Assembly: GCA_013398275.1 (NCBI GenBank)
Contig: VZSE01002180.1
Span: forward strand, 249,915-313,914
Source of the DNA: Promerops cafer
Lineage: Eukaryota > Chordata > Aves > Passeriformes > Nectariniidae
Direction: 5' to 3'
Length of the DNA: 64,000 nt
Each line of letters begins with the position of its first letter. The first letter of the stretch is position 1. Positions 36,464 through 50,018 of this stretch are shown piece after piece. Below the pieces are notes generated by a model. The model had not been told where the DNA came from, did not search any database, and saw nothing but the letters and a program-made list of their open reading frames with translations. The translations under genes were made by a program, and so were the position numbers.

Positions 36464-39400
36464 ACCCAGGGTCTCATCTGGCTCCCCTGTTTTGTATGTA
36501 AAACAAGAATTTGCTTCCCTTTACATAATCTCCTCTGCCACTTGAACACCTGTTTGCTAAGCATCATAAGGTCACCTTTACTGCCATGAGCCATTTGGTG
36601 TCATCTGGAACAGCTGTCACCTGCCTGTCCACCTTGCCCAGGTTTCTGCAGACATCCCAGCACAACCCTGCATAGAACAGCCCTCCAATATGAAAATTGC
36701 ACCTTATTTCCCATCTTTGGTCTGTTACTTGTCCTTGTGAGAACCTCTCACTCGCCTATTGCTCTCCAGTTTCTCTTTGAGCTTATGGCAAGAACTTTCC
36801 AAATGCCTTTTGGAAACCTCAGTATGCTACAGCCTCTCCCCTGTGCTCCCTTGCTCCCTCCAGAGAACCCCTGGGGGTTTCTGAGGTGCCAGGCTGGGCT
36901 GGTTCTTCCCTGGTGAATCACCATGAGATGGGCCAGAAAGGTGCCTGCCAGGTGCTGGTGACACCTGACACAAGGGCCAAGACTCTGTGGGTGTCTTCCA
37001 GGTTATTTGAAGGCATCCAAGAGCTGCCCCTGCTGCAGGGTCTGTGCCTGCCACGCTGCAGACCCTGATCTGGAGGGAGCTTGCTGGTCCCTGCCCCAGT
37101 GAAGGACACTTCCTGGGCATGGAGCCACACTTCAACAGGGATACTGATGCTTTGTGCTCCTCCAAGGCTCACCAACAGGTTTAGGCCTTCCCCACTTGAA
37201 TCTGCTGCGTAAGGAGACAGATCTGGCATGTTCCCTAAGTCTTTGACACCTGTCTGTCCAAGCATATCACAGACCTGCTCTTTCTCTCTCCACACATTAC
37301 ATTTGAGCTTTGCATCTCAGGTTCCTTCCTTGTCATCCCCAGTGTTTTGAATTTTGTTTCCTGAGAATCACAGAGCAGCAGATGAGGACTTGCTGGTGAG
37401 GCTGCTGCCCTACACTAGGGATGTCCCAGATGTGGTCTGGAGGACAGCCCATGGAGCTGCAGAACCCACAGCACCCATGACAATGGCACTCCTCCTTCCT
37501 TGTGATGATTCTGGAGGTTGTTCACTCAGTTTCAAGCAGATAGGCTTTGAAGCTAGAGCTGTGAGTACAGAGAGGGTCCTCAGCTTTAGATCCTGTAGAT
37601 GCTTTTTTTCAAATTCAGAAATCAGTATGTGAGGGGGACATTGTGGCAGAGAGTAAGCATGTCTGTGGAAATGACACATGGATGATAGCTGAGGAAAACA
37701 GATGATTTTCTGGGGTTACTTAATGGTAAAAACAGTAATTTTTGTTGTGGTGGGGAAATGACCCATTTGTGAGTGGGACGGAGTGCACATGTTATGTGAC
37801 AGTCACCCTCTCTTGGTGTGTCCCATGTGAGGCTGGCCCCTGCTGTTGGCTTACAGCAGTGCAAAGCCCATGGGTTCCAGGGAGGCCTTCCAGAGTGAGA
37901 TGCAGACAACTTTGAATATAGGAAAGTGATTTAAATTGCCAGATTTCCAGGAGCTGCCAGAAACAAAATTGTTCCAAAGCTGTAGAGTTTCTTTATGTGC
38001 ATCCTGAGGCCCTGAGCAGGAGCGGGGATGGCCAGCTGCCTGGGGGCATGGGATGGAATGTGGGTTATTTCCTCCAGCCTGGCTCAGCTGAGTTTTTCTC
38101 CTTGGTCAAGGACACAATGACCTTTCTACATCCCTTCCTTTCTGTAAGGTAGTTAAAACCTTGCTTGTTCCAGTCTGCAAAAGCTAATTTACAAATGAGG
38201 TAAAAACCTCTAGGACTGTGACACCCAGCCTTCAGCAAGACCAACCCCTTTCTGGAATAAACGAAGGAGCTCTGGGAAGAAAATTCTGCCTCAAAGCATT
38301 GACTTCCTGGAGCTAACCTTCTGCAGGAAAATATAGTGTTTCAAGACCTAATGGCCTTCTATATCCTGGTCTTTTCCCAGCACAAATAGTTGCCTTGTAT
38401 TTTCTGGCCGATTAACCTGTGTTGATTGAGATGCAGGTTCAGCTTGTGTCTGGCAGCCCAGGGAGTACCACAGCCATCCTGGCTCAACATGAACAGACAT
38501 GGTCAGGGAGAATGGAAAATTTGATGTTAGATCCTGTGGTAAGAATCCACTGACTTTGTTCAAGGTTGGAAACTTTCAGATAGAAAAGTGAAACTGGAAC
38601 AAGTGGAACTTGAGAAAAATTGGAGTTATCCACTGAGCAACAGGGAAAGTATGGGGGAAGTGACCTGTTATGGCAGAGCTGTGGTCTTGCTGCGCTAAGA
38701 CGATATTGCAGGATCTTTACATCTTCTCTGGTTCCTGTCCATCATTTCTGTTATTCCCTGGATATGACTGTTTTTAAAGGTGAAGACTGGCACCAGAGGC
38801 ATGTGGGGCAGCAAGAGGAGAAGGCAAATATTATCTCTAGGTCCTTCTGCAAGGGTGGTGAGATGTGTTTCATCACGCTGGAGCAGGAACGGCTCTTCCA
38901 GGTTGACTTTTCATTTTTCACACAGATTCCATCATGCATCTGGTCAGGGATGATGGTAGAGGTGCTGGGAGGAGACAAGATGAACAAGAATGGTGGCAGT
39001 ATATGGTAACAGCATCATCTGATGACAGTCCTGGAATGGCTACGGTCCAGAACAACTGAAGCCATCCATGAAGTTGATTAGAGTGGTTTGCTATTCATGA
39101 GCTGTCCATTCCTCATGTGCACTGCTGTCCCTGCCACATCAGTTTTGCAACAGTTGAAGAAGAAAGCAAACAAAACCCAGCCATTCATGGTGGTCAGGGA
39201 AGGAATGCGAGACCCAGAATTCTCACAGGGATGCTCTCTGCCATGTCCATGCCCCAGCAACATGCAACACTGGGACTTTCCAAGTCACATCTTCCATCTC
39301 CTTGCTGACGCCTTTTGCATCACAATGTCCCAAGTGTTGCACAGTAGATGTCAGAACGGAGGGCGGTGGGAGAGTTTGCTCCATTTCCAAACTCATTGCC

Positions 39401-40353
39401 TTAGCCTGATTGAAAATCTAAGCTGGTCTGGTGGCCAAAGAGTGCCCAGGGACCTTTGGGCCTGGGCTCAAAAACCAGCTGTGAGACCACGACATGTCCT
39501 AGGGCTGGCCACGTCAGTGTTTCATGTCCTGCTCTGTAAAATGCAGAACAGCCCCTTTTCCCAGTGCACAGAGAGAATAAGCACTCGTCACTGAGCTCTG
39601 ATCCTGGGCAAAAGGGACCGTCTAAATAGGTGGTTGGTCCAAGGAGGGACGAAGGCAAGAACCTCCATTCCCACTGAAACAGCAGTAGGGTTTGAGTTGG
39701 TGAGAGCAGAGTGTGATTTCTGCACAGCAATTGCTGTGCGTCTGCTCTGAAAAAGGTGTAGTCCACTTCTTGAAGAATTTTTTGGCTTGGCTTGATTCTA
39801 TTTACATTGGCAGCTGAAGCATGTTTCAGTGGTACCAGGCAAGTGCTTTGCATTGGAGATACAAAGCAGGCAGCACCTTGTAGCAAAGATTTTTAAGACC
39901 AGTCCTGTCTGGATTATCTATGTGCTTAAATCTATGCAGAAAAAAAATGACTCAAAATCACTTGTGTAAGCAAAACCAAGTATAGGTATAGAAATATGGA
40001 TTGTATTATATTGAGCCAACTTGCAGGTTTTAGACTGAACTATACGGGCTGTTTGCATCTGATTTCTCCCAGCCATTGTTAAGGAGACTTGAGATTGCTC
40101 AAAGCTCTCTTGCCAATGTTTTCTTGTAATGAGGGAAAAGTTAAAGCAAACAAACTCAAAGTGAAGCAAACACAATTCAACTGTGTGGAGGAAAGCCAGT
40201 AAAAATAATGCTTATGTCCTTATTTTGGCTGACTTATTGGACACACACTGTGATGTCAGCTGGACCGGGACACGATATATGTGTGTACTGCTGTGCCAGA
40301 GACACCGGACAGCTCTGCTTGTGCTAAGAAAGGTGGCTTGGCTGGGGACCAAA

Positions 40354-40393
40354 ATGGCCTCTTCCCCACAGATATGGCCTCTTCCCCACAGAG
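40354..40393. repeat. 20-bp tandem duplication
   Basis: ATGGCCTCTTCCCCACAGAT is directly repeated with one change in 20. It is probably a recent replication-slippage duplication. Confidence 0.85.
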
Positions 40394-43207
40394 ATACAGG
40401 CTAGAGAGCATGTTGGACAGGAAAGGAAAGTGAGAGAGCAGAGGAAACATGAGACCAAGGGCTGAGAGGGCATTGCATTCCTGGGCTGATGAAATTGCCA
40501 TCTGTCTTGGTTCTCTGCAGGGTAAACACAGTGCCCACAATGCCAAGGAGGCTGAGGACAGCAACTGTGCAGCTGCTATGGGCAGTCTAAGGGATGTTCA
40601 GCTGCTATGGGCTCCCTGTGCACTTCTGGGCTCTGTTTGTCCATCACGATCTCTCTAGGTAGCTCATGGGAGGAGTTTTTAGCCAAATGTGCGATTGCTA
40701 CCTGGGCTCTGACTGCAGAGGTTTCCCCCTCTTCACAGCTAAGCAGCCGCATTGGGGATTTCAAAAGTTCATACCACTGATGAATTATCTATTTCCTCCA
40801 TGTGATAAATGAGAAAGTTCAGTCTGCTTTCCAGAGCTACCAGGTCCCCTCTGGGACCAACACTGTGTGTCCCTGACACTGGCTTCAAGAGGCAGCTTGG
40901 TGCTCACTTCTTCTTGCAGTGAGGCCCAGACCTCAGCAGGGGCTCCAAGCTCCCCATGGCCAACTCTCCATGCTGCACAAACACAGTTCATTCCTCCGTT
41001 TCCTTTCCTTCTTGACTTAGGTGGGTTGTTGTCAGAAGTAAGCAAGGTAGAAACATCCGTCAGGACCCCGTGGGGATGGAGGCTGCTGGTCCCCATGATC
41101 TCCAGTCCATCAGCTAATCCTGTGCCAGCAGGATCAATGCCCACTGGGAGTGGTTCCTTGGGACCCCAGCTCAGACACAGCTCAGCATATTTCTGGCTTG
41201 GTGTAAGTCAGGGACATTTCTGCCCCAGCATTGTGCAGTGCATGTGAACACTCTCTGGTTCTGTGGTCATCTCCTTCCTTCCCCCCCCCACCAACCGATC
41301 TTCATCATGTGCAGCATTTAGACAGTTTGGTCTGGCTATAAGAGGTGATAAGTGATGCTTGATGACCTTCATTAGTGGCATTATTTTAATTCAACTGCAT
41401 GAAGGACAGATGGGAGAGCAGTCTATGCTGAGAAACACATGACTCTGCTTTAAAGAAAAAGCTTTGATCTAGGTGGATGGCAGCTAAAATCAGGGCTAGG
41501 AAAGAGCTCTGGCCAGGTAGCTCAAGAAGGGCCTCTCTTTTCTGGGTGCTGTGACTGAAGGCAGAGCTGAGTTTAGGACAAGATGCTGTTTGTGGGACTG
41601 ATCACTTACAGATTGGTGAAGGTGTATCTGCAGGGCTGTGGTTCCTGTGGCAGAGGGGCAGTGGAGAGCAGGGTAGGGTACTCCTTGCTCTATGTTCTCC
41701 TGCTATGTAGCTCAATTTTGACTTGTCACACACTGTTACCTGAATCTTCACCCTCAATAGAATTCTGGCCTCAGATTGGCTTCTGTGTGTGGCACAGCTG
41801 CGGCTGACAGCACTGAAGCTTTGCAGACTGATGAAGAATCCTTTCTGGAAAAAGAAACTTCTGCCTCATGTTGTGGATACACCACACCATTTCTTGCCAT
41901 GCTTCACACTATATAGGGGGAGGGAAATAACTCATTCTCCACTTGTGTTTTTCCAAGAGAAACGAAAATGCATTAAAGAGAACAGAAACACAGGAGAGTC
42001 AGATGGTCTGAACATTGACAACATATCATCTGTCACTGTCAGTGCTTATGTGAGCTCTGGCAGCCGTTGCTTTGCCTACGGTTCAAAGGAAAATGAGTAT
42101 ATGCTTCCAGCTGATTGCATCACTGCCAAATATAGATCCACACGTCCTAGGCTGGTCATCATCTGACCTTGAAGACTGTGTCTCGCTGGCTTTCAGTCAC
42201 AGTTCTGATATCCCTCCCATGGCTCTGCCTGTGTCCAGACGCTTGCCCCCAGCTCATGCTGTGTACTGGAGACTGACACCCAGGCCTCCAGGAGACATCT
42301 TTGCTGACCTCATGTGTCATGCCCTTGGCTAGGAGTATCTGGGGGAGCTGGGTCACTGTGTTACAGTGCTTCAGCCCCTGAGTGTGGTTTTGTTGTGTCT
42401 TTGGAGATGGAATGTCATGGTCTGTTTGGGGTAGCCCATTGCTACTCAGTCACCTCATGTTGCAGTCACCCAAGCTAGGAGAAAGTCAGAGCACAAGCAC
42501 AGCCAGGTGTTCATAATCTGTTCTTGCACCTGAGAACTCCATGGCTTGTACTCATGAGAGATGGAAATGAAGGTACAAAAGGCTTGCTTGAGTCACAACC
42601 TGCACAAATACTCCACCTGAGAGGCTTCCTGCCTCTTCCTGCTCCTATACTGGGGTTTGTGCCCATAGGGAGCCTCTGACAGAGGCAGTATTTAAAGAGC
42701 TTTGCTCAGAGACAAGCTCTGGGTTCCCTTGCCAGTGCTGGTACTAGGTCACCCTTCCCTTCCACAGTGCAGCCGTCCTCCTCTGGCATCCTCCCAGGAT
42801 GTCCAGACATGTATCGCCTTTCTCCTGGGAACTCTTCCAGTTCCCTCCTTAGCAAGGAGATGGACAACCACTTGATTGCAGTGCTGGTTGTTTCCCATCT
42901 TACACACGTAGGCAGAGACTTCCCTCCTGCAGCAGCTGACAAACAGCTCTGCTGTTAGGAGAGGTGACATTGCCCCTGGCCCTGGTGACTTCTCAGCCTG
43001 TCCTAAAGAACACCTCTTGCACCAGACCTCACAGGCTGCCCCGATGACACACGGGTGAAACACCTAAAAAACTGACCATGTAGCTCATCACTGGCTCAAG
43101 AGAGCAGCCACCTCAGCCTCTGAGTGACTGGCATCCACCTTGTCCTTTTGGGTATACCCTGCATATATTTGTACAGCAAAAGCTTCAGAATGCAGAGAAT
43201 TCAGAAT

Positions 43208-43236
43208 TTCAGGACTGCCCATTTGACAGTCCTGAA
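43208..43236. repeat. Small inverted repeat, 10-bp arms
   Basis: TTCAGGACTG and CAGTCCTGAA are separated by nine bases. It may be a chance hairpin, and no terminator or gene end is nearby. Confidence 0.6.
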
Positions 43237-46200
43237 TGCTGGAAGTACCGATAGTAGAGATTGTAAAATGATAGCATGTTTTCTGGTTTTTGAATAATTT
43301 TTTACATTAGGCAGGAGCTGAACATCAGGAATACTGAGGTTCTTGATGGCTCATGAACCTGGACAGGACAGAAAAGTCTTCTGCATGTTGTTTGCATTTC
43401 TGTCATAATATGTTAAAGCTCCTATAACACTGTGAGCTATGACCTCTTATGGCCTGAATTTTCTGATATTTTCCTTGCAGAGAAAGTTAGCAGAAGGATT
43501 ATGACCAAAACCCGTGCTGGGACTCATCTAAGCCCACCCTGTGGCAGAGCATGGGAAGAGAAAGGAGATTTCACACATCAGCACAACCAGCTCTTGGATC
43601 CCAGACTTCACAGTTTGAGTTGCCAAACAAAATATCCTGATTTTCCCACTTTCTGTGGAGGAAAAGTGTTGAATTTCCAGAAAACTGTTCTTTGAAGGGC
43701 TGAAACTGGGCAAAAGGCTGGAGAGAGTGTAAGAAAAACAGTTGTTATGGCAGTGGCACCTGTGTGGGGGCGCTGTGTGCGTGTGTGATGCACGAGCCTT
43801 TGACTAAGAAATTATCTATGTATTCATCACAACTCCAGTTATCTGCTCTCAAAAACGTGTAGATTGTATTGCCTCCATTTCTGCACCCCTACAGAGGATA
43901 TTTCTGTGTTTAGAGAGGTAAACAGATTGCAGAAATCTTCTGTGTGTTGATTATCTTCATGATAATTTGCACATTAACATGGAAACATTGCTCATGTACT
44001 ACTGAAACCAAGAATTTGCTTTTCAATTCAAGCTATAGTGAAATGTATGAAAATGGGCAATTTATAATTTTGAATAATAAGTTGAAGCTTGCAGTATAGA
44101 GTTGTTCATATGAGATAGAAAATTACACTGGAAAGAATAACATAATATCTGGATAGAAGTAGTGTTATTTTGTACAGAAATAGGCTTTTATACAAAGATA
44201 ATGTTACATGGAGAGATGGGGTTCTGCCTGTGGTCTACAGGGAACATTGAGGGGAGGGTTTTGAGGTCGGTGGAAGGAAGGTAGAACTTGTCCTTTTCTT
44301 AAGTGTGGTTTCCACCCAAGAAAAGTTGGCTGAAGAGGTTGTTCTGGACAATGCATGAATCTGGTCTTTCTTCAAAAGCTGCTATTGATTTCATGCTGTA
44401 CGTGCTGATCTGACAAAATATTCCCCAAGTAAATGCAATCTGAGCCCTTTGAGAGAAGCTTCGTAGAGAAATCAAATCAAACAAAAATGGGAGCTTGGGC
44501 AGTTCACGCATTCCACAGTAATACTTTAGTCTTGGTGATATTTTTAATGGATCTGAATGGGATGCTGAGCTGGACAGTTAAACAAAGACTTAGAGAAGAT
44601 TTTTGAACATGGCCAGAGGTATGGCAGATACTTGAAGTCTGCCCTCCCACCTCAGTCTCTGCTTCTGCAGCCTCCTGTGTTTCCCTTACTGACATACAGT
44701 TAAGGTTATCTGGATTACTACTCATGCTGGGTTTTTTTGCCAGCTCCAGGACTAACCTGAGGATCTTACCTGCGATATCTTTGCAAGCTGCCAAGGCTGC
44801 TCCCGCAGCAGGTCTAGCTCACACAGCATGTGCAAGAGTTTCCTCCCCTTTTTCAGTGACTCTTTTCCAGTAATATTAGGAGGGGTCTTTTTGCATCTTG
44901 GAGGAAGGACACAATGCTGCTCAGAGCTGCTTTCTGCAAATCACCCATGTCCAGGCAGGACAGCAGTGACACCTCTGAATGCAGTGTGACCTCTTAAGGT
45001 GACATTCCCTTCACACGCACTTGCCTCAAAGCTGGTGTAGTCCAGGAGCGTCTGCACAAGCTTGTCACAAGCGAGTGGCTGCCAGGATCCTGCTGGGCTG
45101 AATGCCTCTCTTGGGGCATTGGAAATACCTCTGGCACCGCCCACATGTTGAACAGGGGGAGTGGGTAGCTTCAGCCAAGGGTTTTGGTTCTGTATAGCCC
45201 CATGCAGATTGTGAAGGGGCTGTGTCACAATGAGTGAAGTTGGGGATGGGACCTTGGCTGAGACAAGGGGTCTGCTGTGCAGCAGCATGAAGATGACAGT
45301 CCCTGTCCCACAGCTCAGGTGGTTTTCACCACTACTTACAGTCTTGGTGTAAAGGGGGCTGCAATGAAACCAAAGAGCAGAAACAGCCCTCTATTAACTA
45401 GGACATGGCCCTGTTAACTTTATCCTGCTACTTTCTCTAAACTGTGCACTTGGTTGAGCTTTCAGCTACACTGCTCTTGCCAGTGGGACTTGGGGGTTGG
45501 CCTCACGCCTTTGGGATAGTGCTCAAAATCTCTTGAAGACTCCAGGACCAATATTATTCTACCTAAGGGCTTGTTATAACCTCCTCCCATTTGAGAGGAG
45601 TACTTTTGAGAGCTCAGCTTTTCTGCTAAATAATAAGTTTTCCTCTTTTATTAGTCCATTATGAGAGTTATTACAGCTCAAGTGCTCTGTCCTATTTGGA
45701 TAAAAACTACTTGAGTAAATAGCACTGAATTCCTCGACCTCAAATTATGGTTTTTCTGGGCACTGGTACATAATTTGCCCTGGTGTGTCCCATCTGCTGG
45801 AAGGTTGAGAGAATTGGGAGAATATGGTCCCAGGGCCTCATTGGGTAGTGCTGGGAGACATCAGGAGACTTGCGGAGAGGTGAAAGAAGGAACTGAATAC
45901 CTGAGGAAAAGACCCAGAGAAGAGATGAAAAATGTCTCTGTAGGGAAGTCTCCATGCTGGTCAGTTCAAAAGGGGTTTTTAAAACCCGATTTCTGAGGAG
46001 AAAGCCCCTAGTAGCAAGGAGAAATGGTGCCCAGCAGGTGTGAACATTCACTTCACAGTAACCTTAAAAACTTCATACTGCTTCAAAAAAACACAGTTAC
46101 CTTTTCCTCTGTAACATGCCCCTGAACAGCCTAATGGGTGTGTCTGCTCCATTGCATTTCCTCTGGTTTCCCCCTAGGAAGTGGGATTTACCTCTCTTCC

Positions 46201-48566
46201 CGTCACTATGGATTTGTTTCTTTGCTAGGGTGGAAACCCATCTTTCCTGCATTGATGAGTAATTCTTGAAATTCCCTGACATTAGCTGCCATCTCTATTA
46301 TTGTGGCTACAGGAAAGCTATTTTGTGTTTCAAGGATATCAGCATGGTGGTGTGGCCACATCTTCTTCTAAGTCATGCAGGAAGGCAGCAATTACTCTCG
46401 TGGGTTTCAATCTACAGCATGGGAAAGCATGATTTTGCTAGCGCCGCACTCAAGCTCACTTACGTCTAGCCCATTGCCAAAACATCCTTCCTGGTGCTCC
46501 TGCCTGTTTGGTCCCCAGTACTGGCTTTTGACCAAGCAGGAGGCAGGTGATGGAGCAGCAAGTGAAGCCATCCTGGGAGATGCAGGACTTGCAGCCTGTG
46601 TGCCCTAATTCCTGTTGGGAAGGAGGCTCTGCTGTCCCACTCACTGCAGGTGTGCCTTTCCTCTGGGATACTCCATGCACTGCCAGGCTTCAGGTCTCTT
46701 CCCATTGCATCGAGGTTTCCAGGCTTTTCTTCTATTGAAGTTCATATTAGCTATGCTAAATGCAGGATTTGAAAATGGATGTTGGCAAATTGTTGCCACA
46801 TCCTTGGTGAAGATGTAATTGCACATATATTTCCTGCTTTACAGCAATTAGTAGGCAAGGAATGTGTCATCAGGGACGTCACTGAAGCCAGGACTGTCCA
46901 CCTGGAAAAGCCCACCTACCAAACCACTTTGCTCTAGTGCGGCTCTCATAAAATCAGCACATCAGTAAATCCTGTGGCCTTTAGTCCAGTGCTGTCATTT
47001 CTCAGTGGATTTTAGAGAGAGGATCCAGGCTCAAAGGGAAGGAATTGCTGGCATTCTGGCTTCTTAACCCTTCATTTCCAGGTCAGCAGTTCCCGAAGTT
47101 TTTCAGCAGGCTCTAACAAAACATTCCTGCTTTTTTTTTTCCCATCACACTCACACTTGAGAGTCCGTGAGCTCTCTGGAGGTTTTGGCTTCCCCTCCAG
47201 AAAGGGCAGAGGTTCCCCCGGGGACTCTGCACACCACAGGTGGCTCCTGCAGGAGCAGAGGAGGGAGTAATGCCTTAGACCACCCCTGCTATGCTGTGGT
47301 TTGTGTCCTTGCGTCTTTTGCACTGCAAATTGAAAGTCTTCTGTGAAATGATGGAAGTGCCAGGTGGGATGGATGGTAGGGAGCCAGGAGTGTGTGTATG
47401 TCTGAGCTCAGCCCGTGCCCAGCGTGGTGGCTGTTGTGTGCTGATGTGCTGGGGCCAGTGATGACAGCAAACAGGGAAAGCTGGTAATGCCACAGCAGCT
47501 GTGCTCAGGAACCAGCTTCCCTAACTGTTCTGTAAAATTGATCTTATTTTTTTTAATCTTGGCTATCTGCTCTGCCTCCAAGGAGGGGCAGGCATCAGCA
47601 TCAGCGGAGGTTGCATGATAAAGAAAGTCAAGCCACACTGACCTCAGAAAATTTTATTTACTTAGTTTTTAGAAGTGCTATTTATCATATTGAACTAACA
47701 CTTATCAGAAGACATTTGTGCAACCTCCTGAAACTACCTGGCTATGTGTAATATGCCACCTGTAAATAAATGCCATTGTAAATGTCGAGTCATATGGGAA
47801 GATAAATAAATTAGTTTCCTGGCCTCATTAGAGATGAAAGCTGAGGTTTTATAGCAGGATGAAGAGAATTGCACAATGCACTTCCATATGGCTTATGAAA
47901 TGTGTATGAAAACCATTTTCTCCTACCCATGCTAATTATGATATATAAATAGATACTGCTTCCCTTTGGGCACTTACATAGCTGTATTTTTTTTTTAAAG
48001 ATCAGTGCAATCACTTGTATGATGCATTTCTGTAGGCTTTTAACAGATCTCTAAATCAAAATACATATTTTTATAGCAATAAAATGACCTTTCACTAATT
48101 GGGAAAGAAAATGTTACCCAATAGGTGACAGTTGTCATGAGTGCTCAGCACAGTCAGAAGTCATTTTGGCATTTGGCTCTAAACTGTAGCTAAGACAAGT
48201 GTTTAAATAATAATTTTTTAACCCATATGTCTATATGAGTTTTGTGTTGTCTGTGGCCAGGCTGCAGACTAAAATCAAAGCACTGTTTTTCACTCGGGGC
48301 ACAATTTTGCCACAGGACTTGTTGGCAGAATACTCCTCTGGGTGTGTGCCACTGGCCACTGCTAGTAAGCAGCCCACCGTGCTCAGTGAATGCCTTACAG
48401 GGGCAGCAGCAATGCTTTTCCAGCCTGTCTACAGTCCAGCAAGACCCCCTACTTGGAACCAGTGGGTGATATTCACCAGGGAAGGCTGAGAGAAATGGCC
48501 CTTTGAAGGACAACATAGCTGTGGCAACACAGTAAACTGACACTTTTATAGTATATTTGAATACTG

Positions 48567-48572
48567 TTTATT
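48567..48572 (-). terminator. Candidate poly(A) signal of gene B
   Basis: AATAAA on the minus strand, 1.3 kb after the gene B stop codon. It is the best canonical signal I saw for gene B and would give a 3' UTR covering 48.55-49.88 kb. Confidence 0.4.
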
Positions 48573-49876
48573 ATAAACATTGCAAATTAGTATCTCTAAC
48601 TGAGAAAAAATAAAATTGGATGCAAAAATACACTGGTGGTATATTGCATATACATATAAATACATTATACAGTTTGCACAGTCATCAGGCATCTTCCTTC
48701 CGGATTGACTTTCCACAGACTGATGCAAAAGTTGAAATAGAGGAAAACAGAAGGGAAAGGTTTCCAAATATACAAAGTGCTGTTTTGACAAGTGATTAGG
48801 TTCCCAAAAAAACTTGTGCTGTAAGAAACAAAACACAGTTTCACAAGAGACTCACTTGTTTTCACATCATATCTGCCTCAGCACAAGGGGAAAGAGTGAG
48901 CAAGAGAATGGTGACACATACAGGGTGCTTTGTACATATTGATGACATTTGAGACCAGTTCCACACCCCATTCAAAGCCTGCGTTGTTAATGGGGTCTGG
49001 AAGTCGTCTCCTTGATAAGGAGGACTTCAGTAATATCCAAAATGCTTTTTACCAGATGCTGGCTTAGCCCACACAATCCATTGCAATAGGCAGCTTGCTC
49101 CCAGCCTCTGTTTGAGGGGTCCCTCTGTGCAGATGCACGGGATGGGTTCACTGCAGAGGGGCTGGCTGCCAGGGGCCCAGGTGCTCCCACCTCACAGAGG
49201 TGAAGGAAGCACATGCTCTCCAGGGCCAGTTCTCCATTGGAAACCCCAAGGCCCTGGGCAGTGCTGCTGCCCGGGGTCAGAGCCTGCAGCTGCTCCAGGG
49301 GGGCTGGCAGGAGCCCTGCCACAGCTGAGCTGCAGCTCCTCCTCACCATGAACCTCGTGCCTCTCCCACCAGCCTAACACAGCTGCCCTGCCAGGCTCTG
49401 AGGAAGGCAGACGGATTGCAAGCATGCTCACATAGGACTTTTCCAACATCTCTGAATGTTGGTTTCAGTTTTTGCTTCCCTTCATTTCCTTAGAAGACAA
49501 AAAAGCTACCTAGGTGGTGCCTGCTGGGTCTGTGATGTGGCATTTCTGGCACCCTGAGAGGTAGATGGAGTTCACAGCACCAGGGCAGTGTCCAGGCAGA
49601 GCATGTGGTGGCATCAAGGAGACCTCAGGGGAATCCATGACCAATGTGAGGAGCAGCCCCAGTCCTTGTGGGCACTGCACCTCCCATGGGTGGACCCTGT
49701 GCCCAGCCCCACATGGAGGACAATGACTCCCACAGAGATGCTGAGCACCAGACTGGGACAAAGCACTTTCCATAGGAAAAGGTGGCAGTGTGTGCCATGC
49801 ATTGCTCCAGGAGATGGTCTCCATCCTCAGCTCACCCCACAGTCCAGCACAGGGAGGTGCCAAGGTATGCCTTGGT
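48573..49876 (-). other. Putative 3' UTR of gene B
   Basis: Sequence between the gene B stop codon and the AATAAA at 48567. There is no splice-bounded coding pattern. A GC-richer portion (49080-49860) shows ORFs on both strands that look like chance. Confidence 0.35.
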
Positions 49877-50018
49877 CTAGGACACGTTTATGCTGGAGAA
49901 GAGCGGGGCCCTGGGCTGTGTGGATGCTGTGCTGTCTGCCAAGTAGCCCAGGATGCTTTTGAGTTCACTTCGTGACAAATTGGCTTTGATGTGCAGGAAT
50001 GCTTCCAGGTGCCTTTTG
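49877..50018 (-). CDS. Gene B exon 11 (terminal)
   Basis: 142 nt. The TCTCTTCCACAG acceptor precedes a base completing Arg. It then reads KRHLEAFLHIKANLSRSELK and ends APLFSSINVS, TAG. The H-L-x-A-x-L-x-I-[K/R] pattern is typical of the last helices of this family. Confidence 0.85.

Larger units (their letters stand above)
23300..48560. other. Intergenic region between the two convergent genes
   Basis: About 25 kb with no splice-bounded coding pattern that I could support. ORFs of 60-190 codons occur on both strands, as expected by chance in GC-moderate DNA. The notable contents are listed separately: a CTCF-type motif, a CpG island, CR1 copies, a perfect hairpin and a small tandem duplication. 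Non-coding transcripts cannot be excluded. Confidence 0.5.

Noticed and set aside
37036..37067. Inverted repeat with 9-bp arms (CAGGGTCTG / CAGACCCTG)
   Set aside because: Short arms, 14-base spacer and GC-rich context make chance likely.
49112..49962. Overlapping ORFs of 80-124 codons on both strands
   Set aside because: They fall in the presumed 3' UTR and terminal exon of gene B, in a GC-richer stretch where stop codons are rare. No splice borders or family resemblance.
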